The notes below the pieces were generated by a model. The model was not told the DNA's origin, ran no database searches, and saw only the letters and a list, made by a program, of their open reading frames with translations. A DNA stretch of 64,000 nt, taken from the NCBI GenBank assembly GCA_963556695.1, contig CAUWAG010000007.1, forward strand, positions 2,604,001 to 2,668,000, read 5' to 3'. The number at the start of each line of letters is the position of its first letter. Positions within the stretch are counted from its first letter, which is position 1. The DNA is from Anthostomella pinea. Lineage: Eukaryota > Ascomycota > Sordariomycetes > Xylariales > Xylariaceae. Position numbers and translations under genes: made by a program. Shown piece after piece: positions 14,557 to 24,926 of the stretch.

Positions 14557-16863
14557 ATGGCAGATCAAATCACCACCAGCAACGGGGCGCCTCCGTCGGG
14601 CGCCTCGGAACCTACGAAGCAGAAGGAGCTGTACCCCATGACGCCGTGGAAGTACGATGCGTTCCTGCACGTCTTCGCCGTCCTGGTTGACCTGTTCTTC
14701 CGCGAAGTCCATCCGAGAGGAGCATGGAAAGTCCCGAAATCCGGCCCCATCCTATTCGTCGCAGCACCGCATGCCAACCAGTTCGTTGACGGCCTCGTTC
14801 TCCAGAGGACCCTGAAGGTCGAAGCCAACCGACGCGTCGGCCTCCTTATCGCCGAGAAATCTGTACATGGCTTCATCGGATGGGGCTCGCGACAGACGGG
14901 CTCGGTCCCGGTCGGACGAGCACAGGATAAGGCGAAAGCGGCAACAGGCTTCATCTACCTTCCCGACCCGATCAACGACCCTACACTTATACGAGGCGTT
15001 GGGACCGACTTTGAAAAGGAGGCCGAGATCGGCGGTATGATCTTCTTGCCTTCCGTCAAGGGCGAGTCCGGAAGCTCCGTCGACATCTCTAAGATCATTG
15101 GGCCGGAAGAGCTGCGAACCAAGCGGCCGTTCAAGGGGAAGCTCCCCATGCGACAGCTCACTGGACGAGACGACATCGATGGGCAGGGAAACCTGGGTGA
15201 CCGACAATTTAAGGGACCGAAGGATGGGTACGAGGGCACCAAGTACAAGCTGGCCCCTCACATTGACCAAACCGATGTCTACAAGGCCGTCTTCACCCGG
15301 TTGAGGACGGGCGGCTGTATCGGAATCTTCCCCGAAGGTGGTAGTCATGACAGAACGGAATTGCTACCACTGAAGGCAGGTGTGGCTATTATGGCACTTG
15401 GTACTCTGGCTGAGGACCCTGACTGTGGACTGCAAATCGTGCCTGTTGGCATGAATTACTTCCATGCCCACAAGTTCCGATCGCGGGCTGTGGTTGAGTT
15501 CGGTGCGCCGTTCAAGATTCCGAGGGATATAGTCGACAAGTACAAGAACAACGAACGGAGAGATGCAATAGGCCAGACCCTCGACATGGTCCATCAGGCT
15601 CTCAGTGCCGTCACGGTGTCCTCCCCGGACTACGACACTCTGATGTGCATACAGGCGGCGCGGCGTCTCTACAACACGGGAAGAAAGATGCCTCTGCCAA
15701 TGGTAGTGGAACTCAACAGACGGCTGGCCGTGGGTTTCTCAAAGTACAAGGAGGATCCGCGCATTGCCAACCTGATGGATAATCTCAGGGACTACAATAA
15801 GCAGCTTCACTACCTGAACATCAAGGACCACCAAGTCTCCTACGCCAAGATGACTCTACCGACCGTCATTTTCACTCTTCTGTATCGGGTGGCTAAGATA
15901 CTGGTACTCTCTATCGGTGTAGTCCCGGGCTTGGTTCTCTTTGCCCCCGTCTTCGTCGCGACGAAGTACATCAGCCACAAGAAAGCGAAGGAAGCACTTG
16001 CCGGCTCGTCCGTCAAGATCCAAGGTCGGGATGTGATGGCAACGTGGAAGCTTCTTGTCGCCATGTCATTTGCACCTGCGCTTTACAACCTCTATTCCAT
16101 AACACTTGCGGTCAAGGTTTACCAAGATCATCTCTGGGGTTATGTACCTGACTGGGTACCGTTCTGGCTCGTTTACATGATTGCTTGGATCATATTTCCT
16201 GCCATCACCTACGCCGCTTTTCGCATAGGCGAGGTCGGAATGGACATCCTCAAGTCCCTTCGGCCGCTTGTTCTGTGTATCAGTCCGACGTCGAGCTACA
16301 ATGTCCACAAGCTGCGTGAGAGGCGGGCCAAATTATCTGAGAAGGTCGTTTCGGTGATCAACGATCTTGGTCCAGACATGTACGAGGATTTCGACCATAC
16401 TCGGCTCGTCTCGGACCCCTTCCGCGAGGACGGCTTCCTCAGCTCGCCAGAGCAAGCTGGAATGCACCGGGGCACCGACTCGAATGAATCTACGCCTCCC
16501 GACTCGCCAAGCGTATCACGGAGAAACACTACGCAGTCGAGCCGCGCGATTCCCCGGAACGAGTCGTTCAGCAACATTGGTGCTGTTGGCATATTCGCGA
16601 CCCGGCCCCCATCGCGAAATAGGAGTAGAAGTAGGAGCAGAAGCCGGAGTCGAAGCAACAGCGCTGGCAGTGGGGGCTTCGTGTCTGGGGGCTTCCCGAT
16701 CTCGGGCTTCACGAAGTTGGACTCGCAGGAGGGCTTTGCCGAGGCTAACAGCAAGATAAGGACCGCAATGCGACAAAGGGGGCTGCGGAGGAGAAAGAGT
16801 GGTGTCTCTATTGTCTCGAGTGACGGCGAGACTGGCGAGAAGAGTGGCTATAGTACCGAGTAA
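14557..16863 (+). CDS. Glycerol-3-phosphate/dihydroxyacetone-phosphate acyltransferase (Gpt2/Sct1 type)
   Basis: ER membrane enzyme that puts the first acyl chain on glycerol-3-phosphate or dihydroxyacetone phosphate, starting phospholipid and triacylglycerol synthesis. Single exon, 768 residues. Acyltransferase block I is APHANQFVDG, with His72 and Asp78. The block III signature FPEGGSHDR lies at residues 258-266, where these enzymes bind the phosphate group. Hydrophobic segments after the catalytic part (about 430-470 and 495-560) are membrane spans. The C-terminus from about residue 610 is disordered and Ser-rich, with an alternating Arg-Ser run (about 688-704) that looks like a phosphorylation target. 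In yeast the Sct1/Gpt2 tails are phosphorylated, so similar control is plausible but inferred. The start is the only early in-frame ATG, with context GCCATGGCA. Confidence 0.95.
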   Translation: MADQITTSNGAPPSGASEPTKQKELYPMTPWKYDAFLHVFAVLVDLFFREVHPRGAWKVPKSGPILFVAAPHANQFVDGLVLQRTLKVEANRRVGLLIAEKSVHGFIGWGSRQTGSVPVGRAQDKAKAATGFIYLPDPINDPTLIRGVGTDFEKEAEIGGMIFLPSVKGESGSSVDISKIIGPEELRTKRPFKGKLPMRQLTGRDDIDGQGNLGDRQFKGPKDGYEGTKYKLAPHIDQTDVYKAVFTRLRTGGCIGIFPEGGSHDRTELLPLKAGVAIMALGTLAEDPDCGLQIVPVGMNYFHAHKFRSRAVVEFGAPFKIPRDIVDKYKNNERRDAIGQTLDMVHQALSAVTVSSPDYDTLMCIQAARRLYNTGRKMPLPMVVELNRRLAVGFSKYKEDPRIANLMDNLRDYNKQLHYLNIKDHQVSYAKMTLPTVIFTLLYRVAKILVLSIGVVPGLVLFAPVFVATKYISHKKAKEALAGSSVKIQGRDVMATWKLLVAMSFAPALYNLYSITLAVKVYQDHLWGYVPDWVPFWLVYMIAWIIFPAITYAAFRIGEVGMDILKSLRPLVLCISPTSSYNVHKLRERRAKLSEKVVSVINDLGPDMYEDFDHTRLVSDPFREDGFLSSPEQAGMHRGTDSNESTPPDSPSVSRRNTTQSSRAIPRNESFSNIGAVGIFATRPPSRNRSRSRSRSRSRSNSAGSGGFVSGGFPISGFTKLDSQEGFAEANSKIRTAMRQRGLRRRKSGVSIVSSDGETGEKSGYSTE

Positions 16864-17860
16864 GGCGGGTTTCTTGTTTGTCGTCATCCATCTTGGTGTG
16901 ACTTCATTGGCCTCGAGCAGTGATATTATGTGGTGTTTTCCTTGAAGATAGTTTAGGGGCATACCCAGACTCATGGAGCGTATTACTTGAACAACTATGG
17001 CCTTTGGATATGGTTTGATTGATCATGGTCTTCGGTGTGTATTTAGAGCTGCTTTTGAGGCTGAGTCTCCAAACATCTACCCTCATAGTCTTCACAGCGC
17101 GCCTGCACTGCTCTGAGGTCGAAATGTCTCAAAGACTTAGACCCTTGTCAGGAGTCTTGGCCAGTAGAATCGTTAGGTTCGATCTGATAAACTTGACGTC
17201 AGCTGTCCTCGGCGATATTGTTGTCAGCTCTGTTCCACAGCTAGCTCCGAGGCCGACCGTCTTCTCCGTGCGCGGACTTCCTTCGTATGACCGAAGGAGC
17301 AGGTGTTCGGCCGACCGATCAACCCGTTGCCGAATGTTGAGGACCTGAGGCCAATCCCTTTCACTGGCATCCAGAGCTTTGTAATATCTCACCTCTCAAA
17401 CCTCAACACCTTATGGTTATTTCGTTTATGTTTATTCCGTGTTTGCCAGTTGATGGTTTGCTTTGCGACGTTGCGAGGTAGTGACACAAGGGACCATCTA
17501 TAACAGGCCCGGCCTTGGCATCTTACACGATTGTTCGTTCATCCCCTTTGGCAAACTCGAGCTCGGCGCTCCGTATAAGCCGTCGATACGGGAGAAATAC
17601 TACCCTGTATGTACCCCTAGAACACACCAACCGCTCCTATTCCAAATGGTCAAACAAACCACTATACGTCGGTCCGGTCCTCCGCCTACGTAATGCCTAC
17701 ATGACTTCACGGGGAATCTTCAAGCCCCACTTGCCGTGCTCGGCTGAGCTGCTGGGATTGGTGTGGATGCACGAACTGACTAGCGCGATCAGATCACGGA
17801 GAATAATACGGGGTGAACACTTTCATCTTATCAATCACTAATTCCCGGGCCGCCGTCACA
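16864..17860. other. Intergenic region
   Basis: I see no supported gene. Small frames on both strands lack family resemblance or splice continuity. Immediately before the Apd1-like ATG, the sequence GGCCGCCGTCACA gives a good start context. Confidence 0.5.
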
Positions 17861-19286
17861 ATGGCGGCACACCCGTCCTCCACCTCGACACCACAACCGC
17901 CTCCTCCCTCTGCGCCCTCCTCCTCCTCCTCCTCCTCCTCCCCATCTCTCTCCAAACCGCAAGCTCGCCAGCAACAGCAAAAACCATCGCAGCCGCAGCC
18001 ACCGCTCAAGCAGAAGATGGCGCTCGGCCTCAAGTCGCTCTTTGGGAAGCTCGGGGTCGCTGGCGGCGGCTCCCAGCCCACGGCGGCGAAGATGGCGGAG
18101 CTCTTCCCGCCGACGGACCCGGCGGTTGACGGCGAGGACTGCGACCACGACTGCGAGAGCTGCCATGTGTCGTACCCGCGCGGCTTTAAGATCGACGATG
18201 AGGATTTGCTGTACGGCCACATCAAGGGCTGGAGCACGCACGTGCTAGTTGCCACCGGCAAGACCGACTGGGTGCGCGACGTTGAGGACGAGAAGGGGAG
18301 TGTCATGCAGGCCTTTGGGCGCGCGGAGAAGCCGGAAAATGGGGTAGGTTGGACTACGATTACTTACTTTTTCTTCCCGTCCACCTATGCGCTGGTGTGC
18401 GTCGCATTGTTGCTGGGCACTCAGATTCACGATCAGTAACTGACAAGAAGCAAAACAACAGCGCCTCATGCTCTCCGCCTCCAACATCCCGACGCCCTCG
18501 CACCATGCCGACTACGCCGAGCCCACGACAATCGTGCTCCTCCCCGCCTTCACCATCATCGAAAACGTCACGCCGGCCGCGGTTCCCGCCCTCATCTCCG
18601 CATACATCAACCGCGCACCCACCAACACCGACCCGCTATCCCCAGTCTCACTCCCGAAATCCTTACCCCTACCCGACGACGTCAAGCTCCAGCACCCCGA
18701 GGCGAGGGAGCTGCTCGCGCGCCCCAGTCCGCACCGGGCGCTGATCCTCCTCTGCTCGCAGAAGACCCGCGACGCGCGCTGCGGACAGAGCGCGCCGATC
18801 CTGCGCAAGGAGCTGGAACGCCACCTGCGGCCCCTGGGCCTGTTCCGCGACCTCGACGACGAGCGGCCGGGCGGCGTGGGCGTTTATTTTATTAGTCACG
18901 TCGGCGGGCACAAGTACTCGGCCAACATGATGGTGTACCGCCGGCCGGACGCGTTCGGCGTCGACGGCGTGGAGAGGGGCCGGTTGGGGCCCGGTGAAGA
19001 GGTGCGGGTTGTGCAGAAGACGGTTGCGAAGAAGGCGACGGAGGCGCCTGTTGTTGCGACTGCTGGGGAGGGTGCACAAGAAAAGGAGAGTGGGGTGGAG
19101 AAGGTAGAAGGGGCGGAAGAAGCAGAAGCAGACGTCGGCGCCGCGCAGTGCATATGGCTCGCGCGCGTCAGGCCCGAGGACTGCGAGAACATCGTCAAGT
19201 TCACGGTGCTGCAGGGCAAGGTCGTCAAAGCTGACAGCCAGCTGCGGGGCGGGTTTGATCGCGGCAAGGGGTTGTTGAGTTGGTGA
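17861..19286 (+). CDS. apd1: Apd1-like thioredoxin-fold [2Fe-2S] protein (sucrase/ferredoxin-like)
   Basis: Predicted bis-histidinyl [2Fe-2S] protein of the Apd1/Aim32 family, 435 residues in two exons. Exon 1 is 17861-18343. The intron 18344-18461 (118 nt, GTAGGT to ACAACAG, branch ACTGAC) restores ENG-RLMLSASN. The four expected cluster ligands are visible: Cys259 and Cys268 in CSQKTRDARC, and His307 and His311 in HVGGH. Yeast Apd1 uses the same C-x8-C and H-x3-H arrangement. An additional Cys/His-rich patch (CDHDCESCH) lies near residue 95. The N-terminus is disordered, with poly-Pro and a poly-Ser run from a TCC microsatellite near 17920-17945. Apd1 is linked to redox and metal tolerance in yeast; the role here is inferred. 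A longer GTG-initiated frame from 17813 was not preferred because ATG 17861 has better context. Confidence 0.92.
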
Positions 19287-20138
19287 CGGCAAAGATGGCC
19301 ACAATAACCACAATGGAGGGATGGTGGGTTTGCTTTTTCGTTTTCATGCAATGGCTTTCAAAAACTCGTCATTACGGCCGGCGTATTGGGATGGTGGGGT
19401 TTTGCTCTTGCTCGGTATATATCATTCTAGAGAGGAGAGACAGATGGGGTATGTCTCTCTGATCTATTATAAGGGGCTGATATGGCTGCATCGCGTCGGG
19501 TGGCATTGCGATGATGTCCGCTCTCTATAGTGGTGGGAGCTTTAGCTATATGGCTGGCTAAAAAATGGAGTGATAGGGATGAGGTATAGATGAGAAGACT
19601 GGATGTGGTCTGAGACTTCACGTTGGAGTTGGTGAGATGAACTGAGGATTTCGTGAATGTCTGTGCTGTAGTTTCATGAGTGGGAGAATTCAAGAATGAA
19701 GCTCGTGTATTAACTTTACAGGCCTCACTAACCGACTATGGTACTGGCCTAACGGCTGTTGGGTACAGCTTTGGCGTATCATTCGCATAAACCCAGACGG
19801 AGGGTATTCGACTGAGTATTAATAGGTACCTTCACGGTATCATGTATGAACGAGGAGCTGCAGGTGTTGATCGATGAAGGAATTCAGAAGTGGCTGACTG
19901 TGCAAAGCCAGATGAGGCTGGCACGGCTGGTGTGTGTAGTCAGAAGCAGCTGCGAGCCTCGGCTCAGACCGGCCTCCATCTTTTCTTGGCCCGAGTTCGT
20001 CATCTACAGTCCAGGGTAGTGCTGTCTCGCCCGCACGCAACGACTTTGGCGCTTCGCATTGTCAACTCGCATAGTCTGAGCGCCAAAGGGTTCATCCTGC
20101 CATGACTTGACACCTTGCCAGACGCTCAAGCTACAATC
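19287..20138. other. Intergenic region
   Basis: No supported gene between the Apd1-like stop and the Pex14 start. Frames on both strands are short. The first 200 bases are probably 3' untranslated sequence, and the last 150 bases the Pex14 leader. Confidence 0.5.
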
Positions 20139-21348
20139 ATGGCTATTCGCGAGGACGTCGTGTCCTCTGCGGTCTCCTGTAAGTGTCTACTTGCGTCTAC
20201 ACTTCCCGCCCCAGTGGTCGGCCTGTGCTAATAGTATGCGATGCAGTCCTCCAGGATCCGAACATCGTATCATCTCCCCTCGAAAACAAACTCTCGTTCC
20301 TACGATCGAAGAACCTGACGCAAGAAGAGATCGATGCGGCTTTCGCGCGCACTGGCACATCTCCAGGATCCGTTCCTGCGCCCCCGGTACCGTCACAAGC
20401 TGTTTCTGGACCCGTCCAACAGCAACCGTATTATGGCCAATACCAACAGCCGCCCTACGGATGGCAAGCTCCGCCCCCAGCGCCGCCTAAGAGGGACTGG
20501 CGGGACTGGTTCATCATGGCTACGGTGATGGGGGGAGTTGGATACGGTCTATACTTTATCACAAAGGTACGGCTATCAGCGCTCTTTCTTCCAAGTTGCT
20601 CGCCTGGAGACTAACGCGACAGCAGCGATATATTTCACCCCTTGTTTCGCCGCCGACGCCGGAGAAACTCGACCAGGACAAGTTGACAGTCGACGAGCAA
20701 TTCGAAAAGACATTCGCGGCGATCGAGCAGCTGGTGAAAGACACGGAAGCTATAAAAGCGTCAGAGAAGGAGCGGAACGAGAAGCTGGACAAGGTCCTCG
20801 AGGAGCTGGAGACATTCATGCGCGATACCAAATCAGCCGGTCGCCGACAAGAAGACGAGACAGAGAGGCTACGAGACGACATGAAGACCCTGAGCGGACT
20901 TCTACCCAAGTCCATGGCCACGCAGAAGGAGTTCACCGACGGCAAACTGAAGGATGTCAGCAACGAAGTGAAGAGTCTGAAAGCGCTCATCATGCAGCGG
21001 GTCAACTCTGCTGCCCAGGCCCCGGCCCCGGCCCCGTCCAGCGCAAACAACTACCTCCGACCTACAAGTGGCAACGCCGCCGCCGCTTCTCCCAGTCCGG
21101 CCACGAGCCCGAAGCCCGATACGGCAGCAAAGGAGAACGGTGATGCAAAGGGGGCGACAGCGAAGGAGGAAAATGGACCAAATCCCAACAAGCAGGACTA
21201 TATATCTTCCCTAGGGGGCCGTTCGAGCCCCTTCGCAAGTGGCATGCCGGCCGGTAAGGCTTCGATCCCGGCGTGGCAGATGGCGGCGAGCAAGTCTTCC
21301 GACAACGGCGCAGGGGGCTCACAGCAGAGTGCCGGAAGCAGCTCTTAA
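20139..21348 (+). CDS. pex14: Peroxisomal docking protein Pex14
   Basis: Peroxisomal membrane docking factor that binds cargo-loaded Pex5 and helps form the import pore; about 360 residues in three exons. Exon 1 (20139-20178) encodes MAIREDVVSSAVS. Intron 1 is 20179-20246 (68 nt). Exon 2 (20247-20566) completes the conserved N-domain (SFLQDPNIVSSPLENKLSFL, then LTQEEIDAAF), a Pro/Gln linker (QQPYYGQYQQPPYGW), and the hydrophobic segment WFIMATVMGGVGYGLYFI. Intron 2 starts at 20567 and ends at a tandem acceptor ACAGCAG; exon 3 is placed at 20626 to give TKRYISPLVSPPTP, the family wording. Exon 3 continues with a coiled coil (about 145-255) and a Ser/Ala/Pro-rich tail. Domain order and length are standard for fungal Pex14. 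Confidence 0.95.
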
Positions 21349-22805
21349 ACTTTATAACAAGTCGGTCATTGGTTCGTTCCATGGACGGGACTTTCAGGCG
21401 CGTGCCCTTTGTAAAAAAAATACTTAATCATGAATGGAACACTGGTATGAAGCGGGTTTTTGGGACAGTCTTGGTGGGCGTTTCAGTAGACGCCATGGGT
21501 TCGGGAATCAGATGGTTATTAAAGTGTAGTTAGAGCATCTCGAGAGAAGCTCATGGGCAAGGATGGGGTCAACAGCAATGACGAATCTAACCAACAACGA
21601 TGAGTCTGGTGTATTAAACCCGGTTGTATGATCAACGGCGTATTCGAGATGCTCGCGATTGTAGCTACGAACCTTGCTCCTAGTGAGTTGAGAACCGAGC
21701 CCATACTCGGATTCGGATAGTCCTGACCTTGGATGGTGAGAGAAGCCAACAGCTCGAAACTAGCTAAGATGGTAGCAAGTACAAAGCTGCTTCATGTCTT
21801 CTCTTGCGTTTATTCGTACCGTACAGAGCCATGGCTGAATCCTATCGACTGGATCTCCCGGCTATACCTAATCAGGTGGATTATGCGAATCATGTTGAGA
21901 TCTCTAGTTCATCGCGAAGAGCTAAGAAGGCTCCCGACCGCCACGGCTTCCTATTCCAGAGCCACTTGCGACATTTCTCACCGCAACCCAAATAGGGGGA
22001 TAGTACTACCTGCACCGGCCAGCAAGCCATCCGAGCACGCCACACACATGCACAAAGACAAGCACATGTCTGTCATCTGAAGACTGAACGTGATCGCAGC
22101 CCACCTGTGCTCCGTGCTTCTCTGGGGATACCTGATTTCTCTTGGGATACTTGATCCGGCCTGTAAACGCGAACGGTGAAATATCGCCGACTGGAGGGGG
22201 AAAGAGGCGGAATCAACGTTGGAAAATGGAGAGCGGAAAACGTTCGGTGTCGCACAGGTGGCGCATCGGAAGTTATGTCATCCGAACTTCCCATCACCCG
22301 ACTCCAGTTGGCCCAGTGGCCCGGCTCTTGGGATGGCTGATCAGAGATGCCGAGGTTCGCTTTGGAACTTCTTCAGATACGCCCGAGATTCGACCCATTA
22401 GCGTTCTCCAGGGCGCCAGGATCCCCGGAGCAGCGTTGCCACGTTCATGATGATACCGACATTTGTAGTGGAGTTTCAACTTGGTAGGTGCAAGCTTTAT
22501 TATTACTCGTCTTCACCGTCTCTTGCTCTTTCATCTTCTTATTAGTCACACCATTATCTATCCGAGTGAGTTGAAGTGCGAGTGTTGAGTTGTTCCATTG
22601 TGCCTGACGCCTGGATCGGGACGTCGAATCGCTGAGCATTTTGTCATTCAACGGCAACCGAGGTACATCGCAAGCGAGGACGGCCACCCCAACGTTAGGT
22701 AGTATCGAGCGACGGGCCATTATTCCCAGGGAAATAAAACCGTTACCGATACACCGGGACTCGTCGACACTTTTACTTTCTTTTTCTACCTGGCTCCGCA
22801 TCTCC
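21349..22805. other. Intergenic region
   Basis: No supported gene. The frame of the following hydrolase stays open upstream to 22641 but only with non-ATG starts, so this part is treated as leader. A run of A residues at about 21412-21421 may mark the Pex14 3' end. Confidence 0.5.
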
Positions 22806-24328
22806 ATGCCTCCCTCCGACGGCAAAAGCAAGTCTGGTCTAATCAGCAAGGCCCAACTTGGACTCTATTGGGAGTTATTACCCAAGGTACCCTTGGTCGT
22901 TCGTGTCGCTCTACTCCACGTCCTCAAGATGTCGGATGCGGCACACTACTTGGACCTAAGGAGCGATGTGACCATCTCGGTCCTGCGGTCACTGCTGGAT
23001 CGCTCAAAGCCTCGGGGGATTCTCAAGACTCAGGCTATGACCTTGTCGGATCCGGGTGTCAGGGGGAGGATCTGGATCAGCACGGTGGCTTCCAAAGTGC
23101 CTCCCGAGCAGGGACTAAGAGACGCACTGCTGGCCGCCATCAGTGACATGGGCGATGCTGGCACCAAGAGCACAAGCTTCAGGATACCGGATATCGTGCC
23201 CATCGAAGCGGAATGGACGGGTTACCGAGCCGCGGCAACTCCTGAGTCGACACCTCCACCGATGACAGAGGAGCAGAAGTACCATGAGATGATGAAGGAA
23301 TGCAAGAACTCGACGACCGTGCTATACTTCCATGGGGGAGCTTATTACCTATGCGATCCGTCGACGCATAGGCCCTTATGCAAGAAACTGGCCAAGCTCA
23401 CGGGGGGACGGGTTTATTCGGTACGGTACCGATTGGCACCTCAACACCCGTTCCCATCAGCGGTATTGGACGCCCTGGTCTCCTATTTTACGCTTCTTTA
23501 CCCGCCTCCGGGGTCTGTCCACGAAGCCGTAGCGCCGGGAGATATTGTCTTCGGCGGCGACAGGTAAGATCACGACATTCTAAGCACGGGGAAACTTACT
23601 AATTCCTGCTCTACAGCGCTGGAGGCAATCTCACATTATCTCTTCTCCAGACTCTGCTACATTTCCGACGGCACCACGTCAAGATCCCGTGGTTTGGCGA
23701 GGAGAGAGAAGTCCCTCTCCCGGCAGCGGTAACTGCCAACTCTCCGTGGCTGGACCTTGTGCAGAGCATGCCCTCGTGGACGACGAACCAGAAATGGGAT
23801 TACCTACCTCCGGCAAAACTACTCTCCTCGAAGCAGCCGCCAGCGGATGAGGCTTGGCCAGCAAAGCCACCGCGGAAACACATCTATATCGACGACGCAT
23901 ACATGCTGCACCCCCTGGCAAGCCTCCACCTGAGCAAGAGCTGGGAGGGAGCTCCGCCGATCTACATCTGCTGCGGGTGGGAGTGTCTGGCCGACGAGGA
24001 CAAGTACCTAGCCTCGAAGCTGACGAAAGACGGCGTCACGGTGGTATTCGAGGAGTACGAGGCCATGCCGCACGTCTTCGCCTCGATACTGACGAAGCTG
24101 CCGGAGTCGAGACGGAACCTTGACGGCTGGACACAGTTCATCACGGCAGCGTGCAAGGATCCGGAGAGCATCAAGTCGACCTTCACCTCGATCAAGGCCA
24201 AGACACTGGAAGAGGTCGAGATCGATATCAAGAAACTTACGCCGTTCAGTGAGGAGGATGTATCGACCATGGCGTACGAGCGGATAGGGCGAAAGGCGCC
24301 TCTGCCTGAAGCGGCACCGATGCTGTGA
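22806..24328 (+). CDS. Alpha/beta hydrolase, hormone-sensitive lipase-like esterase
   Basis: Predicted carboxylester hydrolase, 489 residues in two exons. Exon 1 (22806-23563) starts at MPPSDGK. The intron 23564-23616 (53 nt, GTAAGA to CTACAG) splits the codon of the nucleophile, so splicing creates GGDSAGGN with Ser253. The oxyanion-hole motif HGGAYY lies at residue 176, and RYRLAPQHPFPSA follows, as in the HSL class. The probable acid is Asp379 in ECLADEDKYLAS and the base His405 in AMPHVFAS. The N-terminal 70 residues contain an amphipathic/hydrophobic segment (GLYWELLPKVPLVVRVALLH) that may touch membranes. Substrate is unknown; relatives act on acylglycerols, sterol esters or small esters. 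The start is the first in-frame ATG; the frame upstream is open but has no ATG. Confidence 0.92.
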
Positions 24329-24926
24329 GGTTGTTTGGCTTTCCAGCATTTGGTTCAGCGTGATTTTCACTTAATTCCTCCGACGCACAGGGTACTATAA
24401 AGAGTTCACAGACTTTTGGTATATACTAGTCCGTTCGAGAGATCAGCATAGCATTGTTTGCTCAGCCAAACGAATCGGCTAGCACGTACACGCATTTATA
24501 GGAGGATGAGGTAATCAATAATGGCGGAAAATAAGGATGGGGTCCGCAGCAAACAATGATACCCCAACGTACACAGGCAATAATACAGATCTTAAACGAG
24601 ACCAGAGACTACGTAGATATCCTTCATAATACGAGGCGATTCGCGAACGCGTCTGAACTATGAGCCCCCTGGTCTAACCCAGCGGCTTACAGGGGCTACA
24701 AGGGGCGGAATTAGCGTCCCAACGCCCGGGCTTTAGCTAGATCTGATCTCACGACTTAATTTTCACACCTCATCCCAGTCCATCATCTCATCGTCTCACC
24801 TCGTCGACAAACAGCCATCGGCCCGCCAGGGGCGTAGGAGGTCAATTGAGGCGGTATTTCGGGTCCTCTCATCTCAGACAGTCAGTTCCGTCTCAAGGAG
24901 CACAACAACACCAACCATAGCCCAAG
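24329..24926. other. Intergenic region
   Basis: No supported gene. The interval holds the hydrolase 3' end and the leader of the following flavoprotein. The region at 24770-24900 is C/T-rich, with CATCATCTCATCGTCTCACCTCGTC wording typical of a fungal core promoter. Confidence 0.5.

Noticed and set aside
22641..22805. N-terminal extension of the hydrolase
   Set aside because: Open but starts only with TTG; the first ATG at 22806 gives a normal family N-terminus.
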